Source of the DNA: Chromera velia
Lineage: Eukaryota; Sar; Chromeraceae
Length of the DNA stretch: 64,000 nucleotides
Direction: 5' to 3'
Assembly: GCA_018398765.1 (NCBI GenBank)
Contig: JAHBMJ010005711.1
Span: forward strand, 1-64,000
In this document: positions 22,766 to 40,200 of the stretch, in pieces
Layout: each line of letters opens with the position of its first letter
Position numbering within the stretch: position 1 is the stretch's first letter
Notes under the pieces: model-generated
What the model was told of the DNA's origin: nothing
The model's input: only the letters and a program-made list of their open reading frames with translations
The model's database searches: none
Translations under genes and position numbers: made by a program

Positions 22766-24050
22766 AAGCGGCGCTAGCAGCCGTTACCAACAGCCTCGAA
22801 ATCTCCCTTCCCTCCCCAGACCTCTTCAACAGAACGGGTCTGAGATTTCGAAGGAGTTCAATGAAGGGGAAAAGGACTCTGTGTTGTGCTCCCTTATTTC
22901 TTTCTGTGCAGTCAGATCTGCCTGAGAGGTGTTTCTTCCGGTTTCCTCACAGCAGTCACAGCAGCAGAAAGATTGTCAGGGTTTTGTTGGGCCTCCTCTC
23001 TCTCTCTCCTGAGAGGGCAGATTGGAACAGAGAGAAGAGAGAGAGGGAAAAGTGTGGGAGAGTAAAAACTTTAAGTTGGTGTCGCAGAGCAGACCGTGAA
23101 CACTCTATTTATTGGAGCAGAGAAGGGAACCTGGTCTGTTCCTCACAACGACATAGCCGCAGCAATCAAGCTGCTGCAAGACAGAAACCAGGTCCCCTCA
23201 GCTAGCCTGGCTAAGAAGGTAGAGACGTTGGGGTTGTTCACAGAGTTGATACAAATACGACAAAACTCTAGCAGGATTCGCAAACCTAGTCGCAAACAGA
23301 ATTAATGTGAACCATGTGGAGGGAAAATATGTTGGATCTCCACCACCCAGAGCTCCGAGTTCTGGAAGTTTCTATCAGAGCGCTGACGCTCTTGGCAGCA
23401 CGGCTCACTGGATCGATCCTCCAAGAGGTTTTTGAAGGAGTCCGTTCAAAACACGGAAGACTGTACGTTTCCAAAGGAACAGAAACCCTTCGTAAAATTC
23501 ACATACACAGAGGATCTGGGTTGACAGGAGTCCTCCTTAATGATATCCCCCCCCACCTCCAGATGGCCTCCGAGTGGTTCTAAGAGACACCAATGGCATT
23601 TGAGGGGCTGTTACAAGCAGTCTGCAGCCTCTTTTCGCTCAAAAACGCCTTCGAGTGAGAGGACGCCCTCCTCTTTTGGAGGGCTCTGGGAGAATGGGGA
23701 ATGTCAAGCTAGAACTGTTGCACGAACCGAGCTGGAATGTCTTGTCTCTCACTCGAAAGCAAGTCAAAGATGGGTGGAAAAAGTGGGAGGAAAGGGTGGC
23801 TTCTGCTTATAACATTGCAACAATTCTCAAAGAGGTCGCTAAAAAGAAAACCCACATCTCTGCTCTTCTGAAGTCTTTGCACAGGTGCATTTGTATATAA
23901 ATGTGAACGATGATCTTTGTTTCTCGATCTATTTTTTTGCTTTTATCTCTCTCTCCCCCCCTTCCCTCCTGCCCCTTTCTTTCTCTACCTCTCTCAATAT
24001 ACTTTTTGGGGGTGGAGACATCTGGGTATATATGTTAGTGTGCGAATGGG

Positions 24051-24420
<370 letters not shown>

Positions 24421-26350
24421 AGTGAAATTATCCGTCCGTCTGTGACAGTCTGGATGCCTGCCTGATTGCCTAACTATCTATCTGCATGTGTATCCATCTA
24501 ACAGACTGAATTAAGGACCCCTGGTCCATCTAAGTGTCCGTTTTTGCCTTTTTGATACTTTTTTCATCATTATATTTATGTTTAACCCATTTTTCTCAAC
24601 AGACTTCGACGTGAATACTCTGATGGGTGCTTGCAGGAGGGTTGAAGCTTTCCAGGCTTTCACGGCATGGGCAAAAGGAATCGGTTTCGACGCTCCAGCG
24701 GGCAAGACGAGCAACCCGAACGCCTTTAACGTCTGCACCTATGATCTCAACGCCAGAGAATGCAAGAGGTCTCCTTCAGCTTGAGACCAACACGATATTG
24801 CAATAAGGCAGGTCCTCTATACCATTAATCTTACTACCATATCTGTCTATTCAACACTTCGTAATTAAGATATTTTAACTACAAATGCACCCTCGACCGC
24901 CCTCGACCATCTCAGAAACAACGTCAATGACATGCTGTCTGTGCGTTCTTTCTTGCCTGGCTGTCGGATGAATCGGCAGGGTTGGGGAGATGACGACTGT
25001 CAACGTGTGTCTAGATGTCATTGGCTCTTTTTTCCTGAGGCGCATGTTTGCTGTTCCTTTTTTTTTTGCTTGTGTGCTGCGTCTGCCCTTTGTCGATCTA
25101 TGCAGGACCTTCAGTCTCCCCTCCGAGGTTTTTATACTCGTCCTTTCCTCTTGTAGGAGAGTTGATCGTTCTTCCAGACCCATCTACACGGTGGTGCTTC
25201 TCTGTAGGTCTGTCAGACGAGGATTTGTACAACATAGATGTGCTCGTTTACAAAGAAGGGGCGACTATGAAGGAGGTGCTGGAGGCCGTCACTGGAGGAG
25301 ATGCTGGTGGGGAGGGTGGGGGAGTAGGGGACGTGGGGGGGAGAAAGAGGAGGAGGAGGGGACAGACGAAGCGCTATCTCGTTTTGGTGTTCGCGGATGT
25401 CCGGCAGCACGTGTGAAGAGGGCAGATAAACGCGTTCTTCGAGTTAATTGTCCTCGGCTGGGCATCCACCATGCTTGGGGCCGGTTTTGTCAGAGAATTT
25501 TATAAGGGTTTTTGGGCACGTATGGCTGAGATGGAAGAGCAGGTAGAAAACTTAGGGGGCCTTCTCACGGGGGTGTACGTACAAAATATATATAGGATAG
25601 GGGGCGGCGACCCATCACGATGAAACTCCAACAAGATTTGTAGACAAAATTAACTAGGACCATGTTCTATGTGCACGAATCGACGGAGGCTGCTTCTCTT
25701 TGTGCCTACAACAACCTAGATATTGAGAACGAGGATGGCAACGCTCGTATTGGCAAACCCCCCCTCAATCAAGAATAAGTACAGAGAAAGATGGGCAACA
25801 CTAATACCCCTAACTACCCCACTTACCCTGTTACGTGCGACGATCTCTAAGATGCCATGTTTTTGGACTCGTCTTTGTCTATGACACAACATGACTTTGT
25901 TCAGACATTAAATTTTGAAGTGGTATAGCTCAGCGACACCATGGGTGCTGAGCTGTGGACCGCCGGCCTTTCTGCCTGACAGTGTTCGACTCCTAGTCCG
26001 ACTACTACAGAGGAAGAAGCAGAAGAGACCATAAGAGAAGATATGAGTACTCATATGAATACACATAAATCAGATGCCTCCTCTTCCTTTCACTCCAGAA
26101 TTCCTCATGCTAAGCATCAAAGAAGACATCGAATCCAAGATCAAAGAAGAAGAATTCATCCATGAGCAGCAAAAGAAAGCCAAAAGAGTCAAAAAAGGAA
26201 AGCCGAGGAAGAAGCTTATCGAGGAAATTCAAGGAAAGCAACCAAGAAAAACACCTATATTCCATATGATCCAACTTCCCGCGCGCATGCTCAAAGGGTT
26301 TGAATGTTACACAGTGGCAGTGAAAATGATCTGGAAAAAGAAAAACTGAA

Positions 26351-26869
26351 CGAACAAAAAAATATTAATATGTGTGTGAGTCTCTTTTTTTCAAACTTTC
26401 ATGCTTGAACTAAAAATTTTGTTTTGAAGGTTTTTGATTTTCAAATTTGATTCAGCTTATCTCAGGTTTTATGCACGTCGTGCAACACAACATGCAGTTA
26501 CATTGCAGTATTCTCATGCAACATCGTTTCTTTTCTGCTGATTTTTTTTTTTCCCTTTTTTTTTTTTCATAATTGAAAATTCTTGAAACATCATTATTAA
26601 AGTAGACCTTAACAGTATTTCAAGTAGTAGTTCAAATGTACTAGTAACACTGTAGACTGTAGTAGGATAGGATTAATGTTTCAAACTAGATTTCGGATTG
26701 CTCTGCGGTACGTTGTGGTCCAATGCCGCGGGCCTTGACTTGCACTGTTTATTAACACAACACTAGACCTAGTACTAGACATAACATTGCTAGCAACATT
26801 GCTAATTAACTGAATAAGTCAAATGATTTATTTTTTAAATTAAGTAGGAAGAGAATAAACATTAATTGC
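26351..26869. other. AT-rich spacer, no gene seen
   Basis: AT-rich sequence with T runs near 26545 and 26560. No feature is supported. Confidence 0.45.
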
Positions 26870-26945
26870 CCTGCTAGCTCTGGTGACAGATAGACATAGC
26901 GGGAAGGCCCTAGGGCGGAATATATCAATCAATCAATCAATTAAT
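26870..26945 (+). repeat. (ATCA)n-tailed dispersed repeat, copy 1
   Basis: A core with GACAGATAGACATAGCGGGA followed by AGGCCCTAG ends in ATCAATCAATCAATCA. The same core, in reverse orientation, occurs at 43575-43670 and 46034-46105. The tetranucleotide tail at one end is typical of the 3' end of a SINE or LINE. Confidence 0.7.
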
Positions 26946-27246
26946 CAATTAAATTAATAAAAAAATCTCGTAGAACTCGACAAATCATTGATTAAAAAAA
27001 AAGAATGTAAATGAAGTTATTCAGTAATTAATTTTTATACTTAAGCTTTTACTCGCGTTAACTATCAAATGAGCTAGCTAAATTAAACAAGATTAAACAT
27101 AACAGAAAATATGCACTTCTTATTTAAGTTTTACTACACAACATTTGTTTTTCTTCTTGATTGAATTAAGTAAGTTAATTGATTGAATTGCAGTCAATTG
27201 CTGTCAATATCTTACGATTGTCCGTTGCATCGCTTCGATCGATCCC
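26946..27246. other. AT-rich 3' flank of SNRNP40
   Basis: AT-rich sequence downstream of the SNRNP40 stop codon. It probably includes the 3' untranslated region, but no poly(A) signal can be assigned with confidence. Confidence 0.4.
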
Positions 27247-32036
<4,790 letters not shown>

Positions 32037-32844
32037 CCTTTCAGTTTGTCGTAACTCAGAGATCAAATACAGGCGGTTCTATGGACCCGACTTCTTTGGC
32101 TAAATTCTCGGCAAGGCGCAGGGGCTCACTTACAGGCGCGAGTCACAGCCACAGACGAAAGCAGCCTCTGTGAGAACACTTTTTCCTTGTCTGCCACCCT
32201 AGCTTCTTGCTCAGACTCCATTGAATGACGTGAACCTGAAAGTGGAATGATGAATGAGTGATGCAGTCTCTGTTTGGTGAGTGCCCCCCGCTTCGCTTTC
32301 CGGGGCCATCAAAAGGAGACGGCTGCTGCATGCATGCTGCTGCCCCATTGCTGCCCCCATCTGCCCCCGGCTGCCCCATTGCTGCCCCCATCTGCCCCCG
32401 ATTTAAGGGATGCCTGCATGACAGATCTTGACTGTCTCCTTGACAATCGATACGGCGTCGTAACGGCGATAGACAACTTACCATGATAATTATACTGCAT
32501 TAATTGGCCCTATGGTGGCTCTGCATCCTTCAAGTAAGGCTCTGCCTCTCTTCAGTTCTTCATGGATGTCAGGTTCTTCGTGTGAGAGTCACTGGACTGG
32601 TGGACGACCTGCGCTCAGTGTGCAAGAATGAGATCGATGACACTCCAGGGATTAATGATGTATCGATATTTTAATATCAACAGTGCAAACTCCAGCAATT
32701 GCCCTTGACAGATCTAAATTCGAGTGTTATCATATGGGTGCCACCGCCAGGTGCTTCGTGTCTGACGGCCAGCTCAGTCTGAAAGGATTCCTCCAGGGTT
32801 GATCGTTGCAGCGTCATCTGAGGTGTGAACGACGACGGCCCACC
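32037..32844. promoter_or_regulatory. Divergent intergenic region between SNRNP40 and the plus-strand gene
   Basis: The two start codons face away from each other across 808 bp, so both promoters and 5' untranslated regions must lie here. No TATA box can be assigned with confidence. Near 32336-32402 there is a short minisatellite of CTGCCCC-type units (CTGCCCCCATCTGCCCCCGG repeated). Confidence 0.5.
32336..32402. repeat. Short C-rich minisatellite
   Basis: GCTGCCCC and ATCTGCCCCC units repeat about twice as a 30-bp block in the divergent promoter region. Confidence 0.75.
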
Positions 32845-35800
32845 ATGAGTCTCTTTGCGCTTCTCTTGCGAACGACAACTGAGGAGGGCGAAGACTTCGT
32901 AAGTCACCGTGCTCTCTTTCTCGCAGCAAAGTGGCCGCGTGTTTTTGCTTGCGTGCTCCTTTGTTTGTGTGTCTGTTCTTTTGTAAACAAAAGTCTCCGC
33001 GTATCTATATGTGAGAGCCTGCAGCTCGCGTTTGCTTACCCAGCAAACGCAAGGAGCAGAGGAATGCAGACGGTGATGCGTGCTAAGGGTGTTTTCTTGG
33101 CCTCTGGTGGTCAGTTTCTCTGTCGCACTGAAGTACTTTCTGCTTCTCGTTCGAGCTCCACACTCCGTCTTCGCCTTCCGCTTCGTCCACCGCGTTCTCT
33201 CTCTTCCCTTTGCCCCTCCAGCTCTTCATCATTTAACTTTGTCTGACTAGTTTTACTGAAACGAACGCGCCTCCTCGACCTCTAGCGATCATCGGGTAGC
33301 CTTTCTGGTGTCGGAGAGGAGAGAACTCTTCTGTGCATCTTTTGACGCACGCAGGCATTGCAAGCGCAATTCTCGGACAGCCTGTCAGGTTCATGCGTCT
33401 GCGGCTTTCTTCGGATGAGAAATCCCTGAGTCCCCAAGGCGCCCACAGTTGGGATGAAGACGAAGAGGAGAGGGAAGAAAGGGAAGCAACAGCAGCTATT
33501 CAACTAGTGCTGGGGTCAGCAAAGAGTGACATGCTGATACGTCTTCAGTGACCGTCTTTTGTCGATCAATCAACGGGAATGCATAGAAAGTGATGTTCGA
33601 TTGCTTCTTAGGCAGTCGATCCTCTCATTCCGTTTTGTTCAGTAAACAGCTCTCTTCATATAGACCTGGCTTGTGGGAGTCTTCGGTGTGTGTTCGTCGC
33701 TCTGCTGTATTTGCAGTTGATTGAGAGGCTCCCGCCAGATTTTTGCTTTCCTCTCTGGTGTCTGCTCTCTCTGTCCACTCCATCGCAGAGGGCGGTTGTA
33801 CCTAGTGGTAGGCCTCTTACACTCTCCAGTGCTGTCTGGTCGTTCTGCAAGTGCGATCGGGGGCAGTTCGAGGGGATGCCCCCAGGCTTCCAGCCAGCAA
33901 CGCACTGTGCAGTACCTTTTGGGGGAATCTGTGACTGCCCTGAATTGTGTACCCTGGGGGGAAATCCCTGAGAACCCAGATGAACCCCTGAGTCGGCCGA
34001 CACGTGAGAGCCTCCACAGGATCTTTGCAGTGTTGGCCAACGAAACGGCGGCATTCCTGCCGGGGGGAGAGAGCTCCCGTGGAGTGCATGGAGCGCCGGG
34101 ATTTCTGGCATCTCCTGGTGGGTGGGGGGGGAGCGGCAGAGTGGTGGCTAATAACCCATGCACCCATCTATTTGTCTTGCGCTTCTGACGTTCCGGCTCA
34201 TCGTTTTCTTCAACAAGGATGGCCTTTCTTTTTCTTCCGAAAAATACCTTTAATTTCTTGATGCTTCCCCTTCTCCCCTCATGTGATGCGCTTCTCTTCT
34301 GCTACAGTTCTCTCATGTGGGCCTCGCTCCCCTTTTGCCTGTTTCTCTTCCATTCCTCCCTCCCCCCCTACCTTCCTGCCTTTCTTGCCTCCCCTCCTCC
34401 TCCTTTCCACCCTTTTTCTTCCCGCTGCAGATCCCCTCGCTCCTGCCCCAGCTCTTCCTCCTGCGTCTACAGCGGTGTTACAGCGGCTCCCGTGCCTACA
34501 GAAGCTCGCCGGGGCCCTTGGTCGTTTGCATGCCGGGGTCCTTTCAGAGATCAGGGAGAGAGGAGGCAGATCCAAAGGAGTGGAAAGCCCCGCGTGGGCC
34601 CTTTTCTTTCTGGGGCGGCATGCGGTCGTGAGTGGACGCGCTTCTGCTCTCCGGGTGTTGAAGTGTGGGGTGAAGTTTCTTGACCCCCCTGCTCTTGGAA
34701 TTCCTTTTCGGGGACAGGCGGGGAGCAGTGAGAGAACCTCGTGGGACGGTTGCGGCGAGAGGACAGCTGGGCGGCTTTCGCTCTCTCTTCACGGACGGGC
34801 GCCTTGCCTTGTGTACCGCTGCGATCCCTGGGCCATCACGGCACTTCTCCCCCGGCCTTTTCCTTTGTCTCTGTCCTCTGACAGCGTGGAAGCCGAAGAC
34901 GCAACTGAGATGAGTCCGATCTACACAGCTGCTCTCGACGTGCTGATCTCTGCAGCAGAGGAGACTCTGCTTGAGCTTTCGGCTCTCCGGAGTTTTGCTC
35001 ATCTGGCTGCTGTTGTGGACGCCCAGAACAAGTTGATTAGCGCCTGGAAGGTGAGCAAGACATCTGTGTCAAAAGGAACAAGAGAACGATCTTTTGTCAA
35101 TGTTGCGTCGTTTTTTTGCAATCAATCAGAGAAAGAAAGAAACAAAAGGGGTGCATGTCAGAGAATCAATCGATGAATCACTCAGCCAGGCTCCCGCTTT
35201 GCCCATTTAAACAAAGGTGGGCTGATATTCTTTCTGGTATTCTCCCATGCCTTGACTGTTTTTTGACCAATTCGTTGTTTTCTCGGCGTCACAGTACCCA
35301 GTCCAAGAAACAGGTGCTTCCCTCTTTCCGCACGAACGCAGGACGGCATATGGAGGCATTGTCGTTCTACCTACCGCACCCGCCAGCAGGGGCAGGCTGG
35401 CCATCTGGCTGCCTCCGGGGGTCTCCAGTCTCTCTCTCCGTCTCCCTCTGTGGGGGCGTCAATGGGGATGTCTCCCGGAGGGGGGGGCTCGGGAGCCGCA
35501 ACGACGGTGGTGCACTCACACCAGCCGCCTTCCCCGGTCCCCGCGCGATGTGCGGATGTTCGGTTTCAGGTTCCAGATCATTCCGAGGACAGGGAAGGGC
35601 AGGGTTCCTCTAAAAGGGGAGTGAATAAGAGAGCAGGATCGGTGCAGATCAATTCGCAGGTTTGTCGATCCATGTGGGGGTGCAGAGGTTTTTATACGAT
35701 TGGACGCGCAGATGATCTGTGGCCCTTGAACCAGTTTCTGGCAAAAACATTTGCTGCAAGGCGGCCCGAAATTCGTCTCCAGTCCCTTCTCTGTCTGTGT

Positions 35801-36151
35801 GGTCCCTCCCAACAACGCCCGTCTGCCCGCCGTTCTGGACTGAATTTGATTTGATTTTATTTGATTTGGGTGTGTCTGTCATGCTTGCTTGCAGGGGGAT
35901 CGGCAATCTTTCGTGAGAGATCCCGCAAGCTTCCACCCGGAACTGGAGTGCACCGAGGCACCGGTAGGTGGGTGGGTGGGTGGGTGCCTTGTCTTTCTTG
36001 CCTTGGCTCCTTGGTTGGTTGTGCATGCAGAGAAGGGCCTGGGATGGAATTCGAAAAGACGTACACAGAGATCATCGATTTGTTGCTGTGCGTTGACTTT
36101 CGCGAGGAAAGGAATCTGTTTATTCCATTTGAGGGCTTGGCTTCGTTCTAG
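32845..36151 (+). CDS. Hypothetical multi-exon protein A
   Basis: The ATG has a good context (CACCATGA). Exons 32845-32898, 33025-33088, about 33356-33515, 33789-34117, 34431-35050, 35342-35659, 35895-35971 and 36031-36151 join without breaking the frame into about 580 residues ending in TAG. The fifth exon is one 620-bp open stretch. It contains a helical segment (SPIYTAALDVLISAAEETLL, SALRSFAHLAAVVDAQNKL). Exon six is serine/glycine/proline-rich and likely disordered. The last exon reads EFEKTYTEIIDLLLCVDF. No catalytic motif or known domain is recognised and no signal peptide is clear. The last exon may instead splice onward into the exons at 37215-43296, making one large gene. Confidence 0.5.
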
Positions 36152-37214
36152 CCTCCTCTCTTGACGGAGCTTCTCTCTTTCCTCCCCAATTTTTGTTGTC
36201 CTTTTGCGTCTGTTTGTCTGTCTGTCTCTTTCTTTTTTTCTTTGTTCTTTTTTGTTTGTGGGCTTTTCTTGTCTTGTCTTCTTTTCTTCTCTTTCTTGTC
36301 TTGAATGGAAGCAGCAGAGGCTTAGCGTGTGAAACCAGTGATCACGTGAAAGTCTCTCGGGAGGTGGAGAGGCAAGGGGCGCTTTGTCGGGAGGTGGAGA
36401 GGCAAGGGGCGCTTGACTCTCACCTTTCGGGCCCCCTGGCCGCCCTGTTTGATTGTTGGTGATGTTCTTTTGTCTTTGTTCTTTCTTTCTTTTTGTCTTT
36501 TGTGTTCATGAAGAAAAGGAGGAAGAAGAAGAAGAAACATATATTAATAGTTTGTCTGTAGAAAAGGAGGGAAAGAAACCACATAGTCTTTCTGTCTGTC
36601 TTCCTGCTGCGTGTCTCCGCTCTCGATGATTGAAGCTCCCTCAAATTCCTGCTGGAGACGCCCGGCTGGCCTCTCTGCCTGCATTTCCGCCCCCTCCGTT
36701 AATTGTTTGTCTTCATTGGTCCCGTCTGCCTCCTGCAGCCCCCCCCTGCCCTGGAGGCCTCCCTGTCGATGGGCGGAGCAGTCGAGGGCGGCAGCGACTG
36801 GGAAGAAGGGCGGGGGGAAGAAACCCGAAAATGTGGGTCTGCTTGCGGGTCTAGGGAGGAGGGGGGACAACAAAGGAGAGGAGAGGGGAGGAAGACACAC
36901 AGAGAGAGACGAGCGTATGTGCTGTTCTGCATCGGATAGGAGGAGACCTTTCAGACGATCTCGTGGGTTCCTTTCCTTTTTGTTGGAAAAACTTTGTTGG
37001 ATTGGGGACGTCTCTTTTCCATGCAGCAGGTCAAGAAAGAAAAGGGTTCTTTCTGGCGCATCTTGGCAGGACGTTTTTCTCTCGGGAGGCTTCAGAGAGC
37101 AAAGAAGGAGGGTAGAATATTCGGTTCGATAGTTGGACGATAACATTGATCAGATGATCTCGTGGCAGGAACTCCTTACTACTTACCCCTTTTCCGTTGA
37201 TTGATTGTGTGCAG
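36152..37214. other. Intron or intergenic stretch between exon groups
   Basis: T-rich at the left, then mixed. A possible plus-strand exon follows a CTGCAG acceptor at about 36740 and ends near 36835 (GGLPVDGRSSRGRQRLGRR), but I could not link it in phase with confidence. A 28-bp tandem duplication lies at 36359-36414. Confidence 0.35.
36359..36414. repeat. 28-bp tandem duplication
   Basis: GGGAGGTGGAGAGGCAAGGG plus CGCTT occurs twice in a row with only the joining bases changed. Confidence 0.85.
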
Positions 37215-40200
37215 CGGGATCCTCGACGAAGAGCTCCAAGACTCCCTTGGGAGGTCTGATGAAAAGTTTCAAGAAGAAAGCGGGAAAGTAAGTAAATCAG
37301 TGAATTTAGAGGAGAAAAGAAAAGAAAAGAGAAAATGGGGGGAACTGGGGATGGATGGGCCTGCAAGTACTGTACACATTTTTGCATTTCAGCGTGAGCC
37401 TGTGACCCGAACGTTTGACTTCTTTGTGTATTCACTCCTTTGTTCTGGCTCTTCTTTCTTTTGCGGGTCTACTAAGTGTGATGTCCATCGCCGTGCCTGA
37501 AGTTCTGTATCTTCGTCTGTTCGGTTGCAGGTCCCTTGGGTTTTCGCTTGCTCGGTCAGAAAGAGATAGCAGGAAAGAGGGGGGGACGCTGAGCAGAGCT
37601 TCAGGGTCGGGTCCTGTCGGGTCCTCTCAGGTTGTTTCTTCGACTAGGGGGGAGATGACGTTCTGGAGAGACCCGGAGGAGGAAAAAGAAGTCAAGAGAC
37701 TAATCTCAAAAACGTCAGTCAGTTGGAATTAAGGGGATCTTCTGGTCTCTCTGTATCCATCGGTTGCCCGTAGTGGAATTCGGTTTGTCTGTCAAGCGGT
37801 CTGTCTGGATTGATCTAGCTGAGTTTTTGCGCAGCTCTCTCACACTCCCTGTGGTCAATCTGTCTCTGCCTCTATCCACCCCCAAATCTCATTTTCCTCT
37901 GTGCCCATTCATCTGCTCTTTCTCTTTCTTTCTTTCTTTCTTTTCTTTTCTTTCTTTCTTTTCTTTCTTTCTTTCTTTTCTTTCTTTCTTTCTTTTCTTT
38001 CTTTCTTTCTTTCTTTCTTTCTTTTTGTTTTTTTCTTTTTTTCTCGTTTTCCCCTGTCTTGAATTCTGCAGTCTGACGCCGTCCGAGATCTGGAATCCCG
38101 ATCTCTTCCTTCCTCGACTCCCCGGAGCCTCGTCCTTCACTGCTTTTAGCTCGGCCCGTCGTCGGATCCTCGCACTGTGAGTCAGTGAGTGGGTGAGTGT
38201 ATCGTGAAGCATGGTCATGAATGGATTCCATTGAGAGAATCTGTGTCGTAGCTCTCTTTGCAAATGGAAAGGGTGCAAAAAAAACTGCACTCCGGATTAT
38301 CTGATGGTTTTTGAGCATAGCGTTTGCTTTGCTGAAGAATTTCTTGTGTCATTTTTTTTGCCGACATGCAGAGAGTGAAATGGATTTGTTCCAGTGCTGT
38401 TCAGATGCCTGGGCTGTTTTCGTCACTTCCTTTGTCTATCTCTCTGTCTGTGCTTGTGTGTTTGTGCAGCTTTCCTGGTACTGTCCGTCTCTGGGGGGGT
38501 TTCCCTTCCGCTCACGTGAGAGGGCTCGAGACGGCGGAGGAAGATTTTGCGGCCTCTCTTTGCTCTTGTCTGTCTCCGGTGTCCCTGATTGAGGGAGGTG
38601 TACTCTCTCCCGCAGTCCTCCCTCTTCTTTTGATTTCAGGAAAGAGGAGACGGAAAGAGAGGAGACTCTCGGGGGCTGCGGCAGTGTCGGTGGGGGGTCT
38701 CTTGTCAGCAGCGTCGTCAGTGCGTCTGTCCAGAAGGGGGACGTTCGTTGTTGCAGAGAAGAGAGTGATGCGGAGACGGTTGCAAAAGCTAGGATTGGGT
38801 CTCGGTGTTGGGGGGAGGCATCGGAGGTCACAGGTTATGAAATTCTTGGACCGCTCATTCGCTCTTGCTCTCTCCCCGTCGGCACATGCTCTGCGGCTTG
38901 GAGCAGGTGCGGTGAGTGCGTGTCGCATGAACAGCGGTTTCAACTCGGTGTTTCGAGAGGCTGTAGCGTTGGTAAAGGCATTTGGTGACTTGGAGAGGAG
39001 GGAAAGGTGGCTCCAGTTCTCTATCCTGGCAGGCCGAGAGGGGGGCGGCGGGGTTGGGGGTTTTGTTGAGTCAATTGGTGTGACAGCAGCAGGGAGTTTG
39101 GCTGAAGAGGCGGCGCGTCGGAGAATTCTTCGTTGGGAGGAGGGAGAGGAACAGAAGCAGGCGAAGAGAAGAGGATCGGGTGGAGAGGAAGGAGGGGGGA
39201 AGGGAAAAGGGGGGGACCAGGGAGATAGCAGCGGCGCGTACTTTGTGCGCGCAGATTCTTGCAGGTCGCTCAGTCTGGTGCCCCCCTTTCACTGTTTTGT
39301 TGTTTGTTCGTTCGTTTGATGACATGCAGCTTCCAAGGGTGTGATCACAAAGCTCGTGCACGCTCTGTATGATCGCATGCAAGGAACGGCGCTGAACTTC
39401 TCTCTGGACTTGGAGATGATCATTCCTGCATGCTTGATCAGAAGGCCCTGTCCTGAGATGCAAATGCTGCGGTTGGAGAGCTCTGTGACGTCCCCGTTGG
39501 CGGCTCTATGTTTTTCCATTGCCCGCCTCACCATACAGATTCTAGCAGGTGGGCGTGTGTATGATCAGTAGGGCTGCTTGCACCTCTCCTTGCTTGCCTG
39601 TATGCAGACCTCCCCGGTTACGAGTCGAGCGGTCAGGTGGAGAGAGGTCAGCAGAGGACGCACAGGAAGTGAGGAAGGAAGGAAGGAACAAGGGTGTGCG
39701 TGTCGTCACTCTTTTACTCTGCATGGGACAGTGGGAATGGATACGCATCTTCCATAAACCTGCTCTACGAGAGTTTATCAACGAAGGGGCTGGTTCACTT
39801 TTCTGGGGCTTCTTGCGCAGATAATGTTTTCTTCTTGTTTTCCTCGGTTTTTTCGTTTCTCGGGTATTTTTTTGTGTATTCGATGACTTGGCTGCTTCTT
39901 CGTCTGCGCGCTCCTTCACCGATATCTTGCTTCTGCCTGGTCATCATGTTCTCTGCACTGGTCTGTTTTCTCATGCATGCAGGGGGCTGTCTGTGAAGTC
40001 TCTGTCTGTGAAGTCTCTGGCAGCGTCTGGGTCGTCTCCTTCTCCCTCGGTAGCTCCGTCTCCTCTGAGTTTTCTGAGGGGAGGAACATCGCTGGCGTCA
40101 GGAGGACAGGGGGCTGAGTCGGCACAACAAGGTCGGTCAGTTAATCGTTCTCTGCAGACGCCTCAGTACAGGACAGGACGGAGAGCCCGCGTGTGAAGCA

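Noticed and set aside
22447-22829. Minus-strand glycine-rich repeat protein
   Set aside because: It reads the reverse of the minisatellite at 22615-22765 and has no support outside the repeat.
37872-38318. Lysine/glutamate-rich minus-strand open frames
   Set aside because: They are translations of the (CTTT)n tract in an intron of the plus-strand gene.
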